The position numbers were made by a program, and so were the translations under genes. DNA of 64,000 nucleotides from Pomacea canaliculata (Eukaryota > Mollusca > Gastropoda > Architaenioglossa > Ampullariidae), in contig NC_037593.1 of assembly GCF_003073045.1 (NCBI RefSeq), positions 23,555,868 through 23,619,867 of the forward strand, given 5' to 3'. The first letter of the stretch is position 1, and the number at the start of each line of letters is the position of its first letter. The notes beneath the pieces are model-generated. The model ran no database searches. It was not told the DNA's origin and was given only the letters and a program-made list of their open reading frames with translations. Of this stretch, positions 49,976-61,209 are shown in pieces.

Positions 49976-52900
49976 AGTCAGAGAGAAGAGAGTGTGTGTG
50001 TGAGAGAGAGTGTGTGAGTGTGATTTCTACACATCAACAGCTGGAGGTAAAATTTCTATTGCATGTAATAGTGAAGAGTTAAATGTCATTATTGCCTTAT
50101 CATGGTAAGAACCACACGAATAAATGTCTACAATAAATATCTGCAGGGTCTGCTGGTCTGCCAAGACACGTGGTCATTAAATGCCAACAAACTCTGGCTT
50201 TTGCTGAGAAACAAGAAATAGTTGACTGACTCAGGGGATGCGTTTCCGTTGAAATGTCTGCATGCACGAACATTTATTGAATTTTCAGTTCAATGGTTTT
50301 GTTTATAATCAACAGAAATAATTTTAACAGTAAATCATGCATGGTCAATTCTCGTTACCGAACAATCGAATTCACTACTAGATTGGCGCAATCCATCGAT
50401 AAAAAGCATATCGAATTGTTATCAATTTTTAAAATCCGTAAGGTCGGCGAAAAAAAAGTCGATGTGTTCAATATAAAGATCCGAGCCTGTTTCATGATCC
50501 TTGAAAATAAGTATGCGGAGATTTTGAATAATTGAACCAAAGAAAAGCTCACATTAAGAATGTGCGAACAGGTCTGTAAGTAGATATCAAAGAAGGATCT
50601 TGGGAGACATTAGTCCAAGAAAGCATCTCTTAGGTCAATGGAAGAAAGTAAGACTAGGAGGTGAGGCAGACAGCACATGACAACGCGACAAACGGTGCCG
50701 AAGTTCACAGAGTCAAGTGAGGGCAGAGCTTGGGTGATGTTTATTTTCAGCAAGTTGAGGCCTGTTGTGCAGGTCGGCTGCTGATGACACGAACAGATGC
50801 TTTCCCTCTTGCCAAGTGATCTCCATTTTGAAGCGGATGTACATGGTTGCTGTAAGCGGCATCACCGTGAGAGAAAACTTTTTTCTGTCGTTCCCGGCTC
50901 TGCAATATATTTAAACACGAAATATTGCAGCTCCGCACTGCTTTGCCTGCTGGTGGCAACTCAGAACTTTAATAGCGAGGTAGGGAAAAGGAGAAAGTAT
51001 ACAGCCTCCACACAGCATCCTTAAAACAATTTTTCAGAAACAACATGCGCCTTGCGTAACAGACACATGGACAATTAGTCAACTAACTGTAAAAGCGTTC
51101 TTGCCCAAAAACTGTCGAGATAATGAGGGAAGTGAGTGCCCTAATCTTCTCTTTGATGAGTCGTGTTCTGGCTAACACTGTCAGGCAGCAGACGGTGAAC
51201 AGAAATCGCGCAATAAGCCGCCTTTCCCCACTCCTCCGATGTTAAATATTATATTTTCATGTGTATATTAATGTTTGTGGTGTATGCACATTATGAAATA
51301 ATAAAAAAGCTTGTTTACGCAGCAAGGTCGGTGAAAAGCACATTTGTCAAGGCCTCCTCCACCCTACCGCCATCCCCTCTCCCTGACGAGGTTTCTAAAG
51401 CAGACGAAGAGAATTTCCTGGTATAGCTCAACCTAGACACCATGTCCATACTGCTTCTCCTACATTTTGTTGTGTGATTTGACGATTCAAAAGCTTCGCA
51501 GAAAACACATCACAGAAGGTGTTGCAATTGTTTAATTCGAATCCCTCTTCTTTAATCAATTGTCCACCCGTCAATACCTGTATTGTCTTACATGTGGTAT
51601 TCTCTTTGTTGGCACAGATTGGACAGTTATCGGTCATAAAAATAGCAAAGATGACAAAGTGCTGACGAAGCCTTGGCTCAAACGGTTGCCGGTCTGGAGG
51701 TTTGGGGAGGGGCTCAGTCTGGAGTTGTCAGGTGCGCGGAGTATGGTAGGAGCTGCAGTCGGCATTGCACTGCAAGAGAACACGGCACCTACCCGCCCAA
51801 AGCTACCCCGTGTACCCCGCAGGCCGTGCTATCTGGGATCTCGGAAAGAGGGTGTTTGGATGGAGGCAGCTTGGAATACATGGGGAGGTTGGTCTGGAGT
51901 CGGCGGTGCCCTTGTTGTTCTGCCCTCTTGTGTTTCTCGTGCGGCGGGGTGTAACACGCCACGCCCATCACCGACTGCAATGCGCGTGCTGGCACCGTCT
52001 ACATGGGTGTTGCCTGTTGCTGTGTTATGTGTGTGCATGGGCGCGTGATCATCTTCCAACACTATTTTTGATCAAACCATCTATTTTTTCACCTCCACTC
52101 GAGTCTTCTCATTCGTCCCTTGGGTGTAGCCATGAAGCTGGTTGTGAGAGCCTGATCACACACTCACCCCCTTCTCATCATTTCACCCACAGCAGGAATA
52201 AAACAGATTTGCGAGGATTCCCTCAGTAGTTTTTGGGCATCAATGTCTTCGTTCCTCTCATGTTTTTTTTTCCCTTCTCGCGCACCTAAGCTGATGCCAA
52301 GTAAATCTAGTCTACATCATTTTCCTTTGAACGCCCAAAACACACAGCTCCGTGAGGGGTTCTCTGTCGGGCGCACACACATACTCACAGAGAGGCAGGC
52401 ACCCTGTCACGGTGACCCGGAGGTTGCATGGAAAACCAAAAATGCCATAATCAGTAGTCTTTTGTTCTTCTGCTGCCAAAGGAATCTATTCTTTGTTTCT
52501 TTGAGCCCCAAAGCTCATGGGTCCATGGAGGGCAGGCAGACAGCCAGTGACCGAGAGATTGTCTGGAAAACCCTCATGACACCCTCCAAGACAGAGTACC
52601 CTTCTGTTGTTCTGTCTTGGAGGAGTCTTGGAGGAGATTGTATGCTCTCGGACTACAGACGACAATGCTATCAATTTCTTGTGTGTCTGTGGTCGCCTGT
52701 TTCAGGTCAACGAGTACAGAGTCTTGTGATCATGTCCTCGATGACGCGGTCAATAATGATGATCTCAGTCATCTACATCTGCGCATGCGCCGCTAAAGGT
52801 TTCTATTGAGTTCCGGTAGTCGGACCAGTGAAGTGTGCACGTGAAGTGTCACACAATACTTCCCGAACTGGCAGAATAACTTTTTGTTCTCTCTTTTCCC

Positions 52901-54041
52901 CTGATCCCCTAACCCAACTTCTCAAGCTCCACCGGAAAGCTGAGTCATTTGGTGGCCCACAGTGGTCGAAGTTCAAACCGGTAATAGAAGTGGGCACTAG
53001 AGGGTGTGGTGCGCTACGGAGTCTCATGGTGAAGCCATTTTAAAAAAAAATTTCAAGGGGGAAAAACTATACAATCTAATTAACTGTACTAATTACTTTC
53101 CAAGTAGGACTCTGGGATACTTGAAACTGTTAAAAATTGTTTTATGTTGGTCTAACTGGCTTGCCTGCCATGATACAATTCCCCTCTCCTCAGCCTGTTC
53201 CTGCTTTGCACAACACCTCTCTGGGGGTCAGGGATGCAATTAAAAAGATTGAAGCAAAAAGGGTTGCAATTAAAAGGTTAAAGCAACACGTATATTCTCA
53301 GTTTGTGTGTGAGAGCAAAAGTTCAGGTTCAGGATCTTTGTGTTCTAATGCTGTAAAACACAACCCTTTGACCTTAGCCCCTTTACTTGGTGTGAATGTT
53401 ATCACTGTCTGTTACAGCATGGTGGTTGGCGACACAGGCCATGATGTGCTTCGGCCTGGGGCTGGCCCTCTTCGCCCTCCTAGTGGCCACTGTCGCACTG
53501 TGCTGTGAGTGTAAGCGCTGCAACTCCAACCATGCCGTGGCTGGCCTCCTGCTACTGGCATGTGAGTGCAACTTTGTACTCCTGTTTTATAATTTAGTCT
53601 CTGGTGAAGTGTATTGTGGTCCTTTCACGTGTGTTGCAATCATAACATTATGTATCATAGTCCTTCATGCTGTTTATTGTTGTTCCTTGCATGTATTGCA
53701 ATCATGCGTATTATAGCCCCTCAAGTACATATATCTTCTACAGAGATCTGCCCAGTAATTAAAAAAAAAATCTCTGCGGTTGACAGTAATACTACTTTAA
53801 ATGTATTGCTGCCATTTATATCAAGAATAATGTTGGTTCTAACAGTAACAGCTCTTTTCTTGCAGTCCTGGTGATAGGAGTTGCAGTTGTGGTGTTTGGC
53901 ATCAGCGCTAAAGATGAACTCAGCGTGGACCTAGAGTCGCAGCAACGATATTCCTGGTCCTTTTGGCTGGCAGCGGCTTCTTCTGGCTTGTCGCTCATTT
54001 CTGCCATCATTTATGTCTGTGAGGGCAGAGCCCAGTATTAG
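44486..54041 (+). CDS. Claudin-like four-pass membrane protein
   Basis: PMP22/claudin-family protein of 172 residues, expected at cell-cell contacts or the plasma membrane. Exons: 44486-44684, 53418-53561 and 53866-54041, joined in phase 1 each time with no frame problem. The first exon, opened by acceptor ttgcttgcag, gives TM1 (AIVGLVFLVLTNLAIIIAF). It then gives the family signature W-GLW-C-C, seen as PYWIIV then RGLWAYCVDQTC in the first extracellular loop. Exon 2 encodes TM2 (CFGLGLALFALLVATVALCC), the CECKRC loop and the start of TM3. Exon 3 completes TM3 (LVIGVAVVVFG), then the short second loop with SQQRYSWSFWLAA, TM4 and the tail VCEGRAQY. The protein is shorter than vertebrate claudins, with a compact first loop, as in invertebrate members. 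The second coding intron is 8.7 kb. Confidence 0.88.
48285..48660 (-). mobile_element. Possible 3' end of a LINE-like element
   Basis: On the minus strand a short frame (ending GEFSRTH and a stop) is followed by a compact 3' UTR 'caatagccccttgaataaac' with AATAAA, closing with a tandem tail (ACTTATGACTTATGACTTTG). Short tandem repeats at the 3' end are typical of several LINE clades. The coding part is too short to name a clade. Confidence 0.4.
48765..49035. repeat. Degenerate minisatellite, about 70 bp unit, roughly four copies
   Basis: Repeats of 'taatgtatacagtctgatg', then 'tatttcttggtctgatat' and 'gtttgtggt..aatactta' recur at about 48770, 48838, 48908 and 48965-49035 with drift. Confidence 0.6.
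49885..49976. repeat. (TCTG)n microsatellite
   Basis: About 23 near-perfect TCTG units, giving a spurious cysteine-leucine-serine-valine repeat frame on plus. Confidence 0.97.
51660..52060. other. GC-rich patch within the claudin-like intron
   Basis: Locally GC-rich DNA with three overlapping plus frames (51560-52048, 51673-51954, 51765-52229) and open minus frames. None has domains, signal peptides or paired splice sites that I trust. It could be an internal promoter or a diverged repeat. Confidence 0.3.
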
Positions 54042-55162
54042 CAGCATATTTACTGCTAGGTGGGAGGGTTCATGGTGTGTTGACACATCAGTAAGCCTCC
54101 CGCCTTCCTTCAACTTTACACATTTTTATTCCTTGGAATCTGTCTCAATATCTGCTGCTATATATTTCTCACCTGAGGGAGAGGGGACTGTACAAGCGAT
54201 GCTAAGGTGCTACGCAACTGTACTAAGTGCAGGTCTGCTCAAATTATTTTATAATTGTATTAAAAAGAAACTGCTGAAATATTTTATGGCAGCACATGAC
54301 TATCAAAATCTGACAAAGGAAAACACAGGAAATTGCAGAGCACGTTTATTGTGCAATGATGCTAACAATAAGTCATGCAGAGCTTTCTGTCTTCCACCTC
54401 CAAATATGTCTTCCATGGATCAGAGGATTTCCTGCAGTGAAGCCATGGAGTCACAACTACAACCACTAAACTTCTGGATTCATGCACAGCAGAAACTGTC
54501 AGAAGGAACAAGTCTAAAATATCAGGAATTGGCTGTAGATAGTTCCTGGAATGGTAGTCACACAAACACACACACACACTTGCATGGGTTCAGTTGGTGC
54601 TAAAGCAGGAGTCGCACACTACAAAGTCATTGTAAAAACACATCAGGGCTGCACAAGAATTTCTGGGTCCCTTCCATCCATAAAAGCTCCTGTAAAATTA
54701 CAAAATCAAAAATCTGATTTATAAGTTAATGGGCACTTTCTTGATTGGGAAAGATGAAAATGTGCATGCACCTCATGGTAGGTAAGTACCAAAAGATCTT
54801 GATTTAATGTTATGCACATCTTATGCCATACAGACATATATATATATACACACAGAGTGTGCACTCATGCAAGTGTACAAAATGTCTACACTTGAACAAA
54901 TGCCTTATCATAAATAACATTAAGGCACTCCACACCATGCTGTCACTGGCATCACAACTTATTTGGTGCCAGAATCACAAAATCAATGTCAGGGACTGTA
55001 CATATCACATCACATCCTGGTCACAGATGACACCTTTAAATAGCACCTCTAAATCACCACCCTGCCTTTTGAAAAGTGGCATTTTAGCAAGGCATACTGG
55101 CACTGACACAGATGCTCCTGCATGTCTAAGTCATAATACTGACAACAACTTAACAGCTGGTT
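54042..55162. other. Convergent 3' regions of the claudin-like gene and DNAJC27
   Basis: Non-coding DNA between the two stops. A plus-strand ATTAAA lies at 54259-54264 and a minus-strand AATAAA (TTTATT on plus) at 54345-54350, with another at 54125-54130. The two 3' UTRs may be adjacent or overlap. Long frames here, such as 54013-54603, are not supported. Confidence 0.45.
54345..54350 (-). terminator. Candidate poly(A) signal for DNAJC27
   Basis: TTTATT on plus (AATAAA on minus), about 815 bases after the DNAJC27 stop. Confidence 0.35.
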
Positions 55163-58100
55163 TCAACTGCAGCGTTTCAGGAGAGCTGTGCGCGCAGACA
55201 CAAGTAGCTTGAATGCCTCTTCACTTCCTGGAGCAACATTTTTGTCAGGGTGAAGGAGCACAGCCATTCGGCGGTAGGCCTTGTTAACATCGTCTCTGTA
55301 CAACACCAGTGCAGATAGTTAAAGATTTTAAAAATGTGGTATGTAAAATGTGTGCAGATAAAACTGACAATGAATTTTCAACTGTGCTTTAGAGAGATGA
55401 AGTGAAGAAAAGAATGGCCCTCATGGCAGCACTTAGCAATCACTACGTACTGGGACAAATGGAGTCTCCTAGAACAGGGAGGAAGATTTTTTTTTAAAGT
55501 CAAACCTGCTTTCGTTTGGTGCCTAATTCTGCTTTTTTGTGCTCACATTCACTCTGCACACACTAACAGTATCCAAGTCATATGACTACAGTGAAAAGCA
55601 GCAGAAAGTTGGAGACTGGAAAAGGAAACATGACTTACTACATCACTGTATATTCTTAACCCAAAAGTATATTCTGTACATTCTTAAGCCAGAAATCCAT
55701 TTTAAGCAAAATTTAACAATGTGAGACTGGTGGGAAGGAGTCATGGTGTAGTTCTCAGAATCCCTCCATATTAAAAAAAAACCAATCCCATGGAAAAGTT
55801 TTGCCTGTTGCTGTTTGTGCCCTAGGAATGCTTGTCTTACATTGATCCATCCTGCAACTCATGGCACTACTGTATGCCACTGTGAAACTTGATCTGTTGT
55901 GCAACCTGAATCACTATTCTATATTACACTGACACTTGACACTCACTTGGAAGCACCTGGTGCAACTCCAAGGCGCTCATAATCTGTCTTGGAATTCTTC
56001 AGACGCTGGATAATGTCAATCTGCTCTTTGGTGTAGCCAAGTTGTGTCTGAAATGGTTGCTTCTTGCCACCATTCTCCACAGTTGTCACAACACCATCAA
56101 ACAGTGCCTGTTGATTAAACATGTTAATGGCTGAGTAAACTTTTATTTCGAACAATTCAGGTTAAATGATACTTTTTCTCCAACTGTAAAATAACAAGGA
56201 TAAGAGCAATAGTGTACATACAACCACAGTCAGCCTTCTGCTTTAATGACCTGAAGTCTTCATAAACAAAAAGGATACAAGAATATGCTAATGAATTTAT
56301 GACAGTGGGGTAATTTTTAAAAGAAAATGAAATCAGCAAAAGAATGCAACTGATGATATCTCCCAGCTGCTGCATTAAAATAAAAACCTTCAAACCATTA
56401 GAGCTGAAACGACTTACAATAAAATTAACATTCTTATTTAGATTGCATTCCTCTCTCGTATTTGTCATCTTTAAATCCCAATGGAGATTTCAATTAACCA
56501 ATGTGCTAGCTTAATCTACTCTAATAGCACCAACGCACGAAGGAATCTTTTCTGCTACTGTGTTACATTTGTGTGCTTATACCTAAATGGCATAGCACAA
56601 TTAACAGAAGAAATCAAAGGGCATCTATTACTATGTTGTGCTCTTGCAGAATTTGTCTATTATTTTCTAATAATGAGTTATGGTTCTGTATAAATCACTG
56701 ACTTTGGCAATAAATATTTGATTTAATACATCCTGGATATTGTGGTCAACTTTGTTGACATTTTTTTTTTCACTGCACCTTTGTCAGTTTTCTTCATGTC
56801 CATGCTCAGCAGCATAGTGCAATGTCAAACCGACCAAAGCATCGTATTCCAGATAGAGAAAGTAAGACTCTAAGCTAGCGAGATATTTTTTAAAGTGACA
56901 GCCTAAAAAGTTAAACAAAAATCAGGAAAAAAATTGAAGCTACGGATTTCTAGAAATCAAACATAGATGCTACATGGGTCAAAGCTACAAGCTTTGGTAC
57001 TACACCTGAAACATGTCGTTCACACCCTCACCAGTCTGAGCAGACATCTCAAAGTAGTGAAAACCATGAGAGTCAGCCCAGAGTCTGGCCTCAACCTCAT
57101 CAACCACCCTGGGTCGGCAGTCTATCTATACACAGACAAATGTTCTTGACTGTCACCATATAGTGCCAAGAGATTTGAAAATTACACCCACTTAAAACAT
57201 AAACACAAGTAATATATATTTATATATAATGACCTTATAGGCCAATTAATAATTATAGACCAATATCAATAAAACTAATTTTGCAAATTTCAAATCTTCC
57301 TAACATATTACTTTTAAGGATCAAAGCTGCTGACAAAATCATTAGAATACCCTTTGTAAAATTCTATATATTTGACAACCTAAAATAGTTTCAGAGTAAT
57401 CCTTTCAAACAAGTGTCACAAGATACCTTGTTTGCACAAACGCAAACTACAATGTTGTCACACTCTGTCTTGTCACCAAACTCTGCATTCATCTCCTGCA
57501 CCCATGAGTCCAGTGACTCAAAACTAATCCGGTCACACACATCAAACACCAGGACTGCTCCCTGAGAATCACGGTAAAATTCATTGCGGACCTGCAACAT
57601 GCATAGGCATAAAAATCTGAACTTTTAATTCATGCTTCTGTACCTTTTGCATTTTGTAAATAATGCATGGGCACAACACTTTATTCACATTATTTTTACA
57701 AACATAAGTGTGCACAGTGTGACACTTACCTCTTCAAAAAGCTCTAAAGATCTAGCAATAAAAGATGACATTCCTATAAAAAGAGAGAGATAATGGACAA
57801 AGAAAAACTAGAACAAAATACTTAACCAAAAATAGTATGATTGTTGAACTGTATAGACAACAGTTTATAGTGTTTGTTTTTTTAATTTTGGCTACTGGCA
57901 GGTGATGAGAGCTGACTTAAGCAGAAGTATTAATTCAGAGAAAGGAACAAGAACAAGGACCTTATTACACATAAAGGTATCAAGAAATCAACATTACACA
58001 TAGATATCACTATAATGAATAAATCAGTCAGGTGCTTTTTGAATTTAAACAAAATCTTCAATATAATATTTCAATGCCTAAAAAAACCCAGTAAAATTAC

Positions 58101-59265
58101 AATCCAGCAAACATCTTATAATTAATATTTTTGCATGCAAAAAAGTTTTTTTTTTAACATTTGGCTAGTATATAAAACACTGGATCATCTCTGTCAGGCT
58201 TTTTCATTTTTTTACCTCATAGAAAATAGGATGGCCTGCCATATCAAAGATATTGACTTTGATTTCTCGACCAGAAACCACCACTCTGAAAGCAATGTTA
58301 AGAAAATAAGAAATTTTAAGAAATATAACAGTGTCTTAGCAAGTGTATGTGCAAGGAATATATGTATGTGCACTACCTGCCCCCCCCCCCATCCCCTTCA
58401 AGGAAAAAACACAACACTTTTTCATCTCCATAACCATATGGGACCAAATAGAATCACAGCAAATTTCTAAAATTAACATTTTCAAGATTTACTATCCAAG
58501 TCAGTGCACATAATCACAAGCTATAGACACAAAGTTGTGTTAAATCCTTGTATTAATAAAAAAAAGGCAAGTAGTTTAAATGCAAATATTCAGCTGGCTT
58601 ACATGCATACAGAAAAGACATGTACAGATGGTGCTGAAGAGAATGTCAAATGCAAATCAAATCAGAAATGAGGCATGCAAGAAGAATAACAAAGTATACA
58701 ATGAAAAATCATTCATTGGTGATTACAGTCATTCTTTTTTTAATTGTTGTCTAGTTTCTGAGAGTATCTGTATCTTTCCTTTCATAAAACATCAAAAACA
58801 GATGCAACAACGTGTCCATTTTAAATAACTCTTTATATAAATTCTTGCATTCTAATAAGTATGTAATCAAGGCTTTCCAGTATTACAACACTTACTTGGT
58901 AACACCATAATCAATGCCAATGGTTGATAGGTATTTGCTCACAAATCTCTTCTCACAGTATCTTTTGATGATACAGCTCTGCAACAATGTTCTTATCAGC
59001 TAATAAACATAAATTATATATTATTTATAATTCCACTTTTAACGTAAAAAATAATTCAAGTGCAAAAACACTGTATTTCTGTAATGATCTAAATACAACG
59101 CCTGCAACAATAACAACGTTGAGACGTTGTGATTCAGACCACATCATGCACTTTAAAATAATGAATAGGTGATGCTGTACGGTTGGCATACCTTCCCACC
59201 TCTGCGTTGCCCATGCTTATGATCTTGATTCGTATAGGTCTTTTCTTCTGGGTCTTTTTGTCCAT
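55163..59265 (-). CDS. DNAJC27: DNAJC27 (RBJ), Rab-like GTPase fused to a J domain
   Basis: Small GTPase with a C-terminal J domain, about 268 residues (human 273). In vertebrates it is linked to ERK signalling. Exons: 59265-59192, 58978-58896, 58285-58216, 57591-57427, 57125-57006, 56107-55947 and 55295-55163. GTPase motifs are GNAEVGK with SCIIK (P-loop), IGIDYGVTK (switch I), DMAGHP in place of DTAGQ as in this family, CANK with ID (base recognition) and SAQTG. The linker has YTKEQIDIIQRLKNSK. The J domain begins YERLGVAPGAS and continues KAYRRMAVLLHPDKN with the Hsp70-stimulating HPD, ending ALLKRCS. Exon 1 ends GGA AG and exon 2 starts AGC, so the P-loop lysine codon lacks one base (GGAAAG expected). 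This is a likely lost A in a short run. A possible optional exon is listed separately. Confidence 0.93.
57730..57773 (-). other. Candidate optional 44-nt exon in DNAJC27
   Basis: Between exons 3 and 4 there is a pyrimidine-rich acceptor (ctctctctttttatag) and, 44 bases on, a strong donor (GAAGAG|gtaagt). As written, inclusion shifts the frame and reaches a stop inside the exon. With one more base it would add 15 residues starting GMSSFIARS in the switch II region. Exons 3 and 4 join in phase without it. It may be a poison exon, a cassette with an indel, or a cryptic pair. Confidence 0.35.
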
Positions 59266-60626
59266 GTCGATACTGTCAGTAATCAGAAGGACAGCTTTAT
59301 TATTTCTTCTGTATCAACCACATATATCTTCCTCCTTTGACAAAATGCCGTACCCCTTCACTTTCTCTCTTGATTTAGATTTACTCGTCTTCGCACTTAC
59401 CAAACTCACGAGTTACATACTTCAGAACCAGCTCGTTGCCAGTTTTGCAGGTCCAGTTACTTGTGCAAAGTGTACATATAAGTGTATGTCATGACTCAAG
59501 AATAATGAGGAACAACACATAATTGTGTTTCTAATAATCGGCAGTTGTCGAGGCACGCACATAAAGCCCGCAGTTAATGAAATCTTAAAAGTTGATTGGC
59601 CGAAAATTTTAAAAACCTCCTCAAAGAAGAGCATTTCGTCGTCTGCACTTACCACAGACAAGCAAGCGAGCGCAATCTACTTAAAATCATGCTTGTTGAC
59701 TCAGCATTATTACCTACGCGTAATGAATACAATATAACCCTATCGTCGCAGATAGAATGATAGAAATGATGGTGGTTTTAGAAGCGTATTGTGAAAATCG
59801 TGTGGCGTTACATCTGCTTGGTCCGGTCAAAGATGAGTACTAGTACAGCGTGCGTCAATAGGAAATCTCCGCGGTGACAGCGAAGCTTGCACTACCATGT
59901 GGAATCGATCATAGAAATTTGAGTGAAGTGTCGAAATGGTGGAGCCTGTTATTGTCCTAGTAGGTTTTTTTTCCCGATGTCCAACTGCTGATCATACTTG
60001 ATTATTTTCACAGTACATTAATTGATGCTGAAAATGCGTTCTGCTACACTTCATGTTGAAGATTGTGTACATCGTATGCGTTAGCAAGAAGTGATCATAG
60101 ATTTGATTATTTTATCAGGTAGATGTGAATTCGTTATCACTTGTGTGAGGTTCATGATCTGTGCAAAGTGTAATTTGTTTTTGTAACTAAACAAACGAAT
60201 AGGAGGCAACCTTCAGATGCGATATGCATATTAATGGTATGTTTGCAAGCAGAGGATGAGGGAAAAAACTTTCTAAGGAAAGATGTAATGCTGCTGCTAA
60301 ATATTACCTGCAGGTAATGTGTTGTGTATATTTCAGGAATTCGCAATTCAGGAATGCAGTTTTGCCAGAATTAGCCATAATTATTAGTGAATTAGCTTTG
60401 TCTATTTGTGTCATGTACATAGTCGGGCATTTATGTCTTAAAAATCTGAAGAATGCTGAAATATATTGAAATAAACTAGCAGTATAGAAATTTATGATGA
60501 ATAATTGTGTTCAAACATATAAGCACACAAACATGCCCTCTTGTCCCTCATATATTCACAGACATATGCAAGCATGCACTCACAAAAAAAAGTACTGACA
60601 AAAGCTATTAAGACAAGCACAGTAAC
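59266..60626. other. Intergenic between DNAJC27 start and ZMYND8 3' end
   Basis: The DNAJC27 promoter should lie in the first several hundred bases. The rest is AT-rich with no exon or recognised repeat. Confidence 0.45.
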
Positions 60627-60649
60627 TTTATTTTGTCAGCTGCTTTATT
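60627..60649 (-). terminator. Two poly(A) signals for ZMYND8
   Basis: TTTATT on plus at 60627-60632 and 60644-60649 (AATAAA on minus), about 560-580 bases after the stop at 61212-61210. Confidence 0.55.
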
Positions 60650-61209
60650 TACAATCATTTGTAAAAGAGGTAACCAAAATTTCCTTACAAACAGTATCTT
60701 TTTAATAAAGTCTCTGTCTTTTGAAACAATCATTCTAAAGTGATAGTTTAGCTTTTTGATCTAAAATGCAAAAATCCTAAACTTATCAAGAACTTTCCAA
60801 AAAAAAAAAAAAAAACTTTAAAAAACCTCTTTAAAACAGTAAATTACATCTTCTCTACCAAAGTTCTAGGATTTAAACTGTGAACGTTTTTGCAACATAA
60901 AACCCAATTTAACATAAGACTGGTAATCACCATTTACAAAACAAAAAAACACACTTTTAGTAGGGTCTGAACACATGCTATTTTCATGCTTGCATTTACA
61001 TTGATATAAATTGTTTTAGAAGATATTATGCTTTACATTGACAAAACGAGCATTCAGTACTCTGCTTCTGCAATACTGCCCAAGCATGATTGTTTCCTTT
61101 AAAGTCAGCTCTTGACAACTAAAAGAATAAAACACTATTATACATTTTTCTTCCTCCATACAATACAGCAGTTAGTATCCACAAAATTATGTGAGTCTTT
61201 GGATGAATC

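Larger units (their letters stand above)
44685..53417 (+). other. Large intron of the claudin-like gene
   Basis: The intron holds a poly-T/poly-G stretch right after the donor (about 44760-44870), a LINE-like 3' end (48285-48660), a minisatellite (48765-49035), a TCTG microsatellite (49885-49976) and a GC-rich patch (51660-52060). Several frames of 90-190 codons occur, but none shows a domain or matching splice pairs, so no nested gene is called. Confidence 0.6.

Noticed and set aside
49813-50082. 89-codon frame with a Val-Cys-Leu-Ser repeat
   Set aside because: Translation of the TCTG microsatellite.
52243-52809. 188-codon plus frame in the claudin-like intron
   Set aside because: No domain or convincing splice sites; composition gives no coding signal by eye.
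54013-54603. 196-codon plus frame after the claudin-like last exon
   Set aside because: It overlaps the end of the real exon in another frame and runs through AT-rich 3' UTR without motifs.
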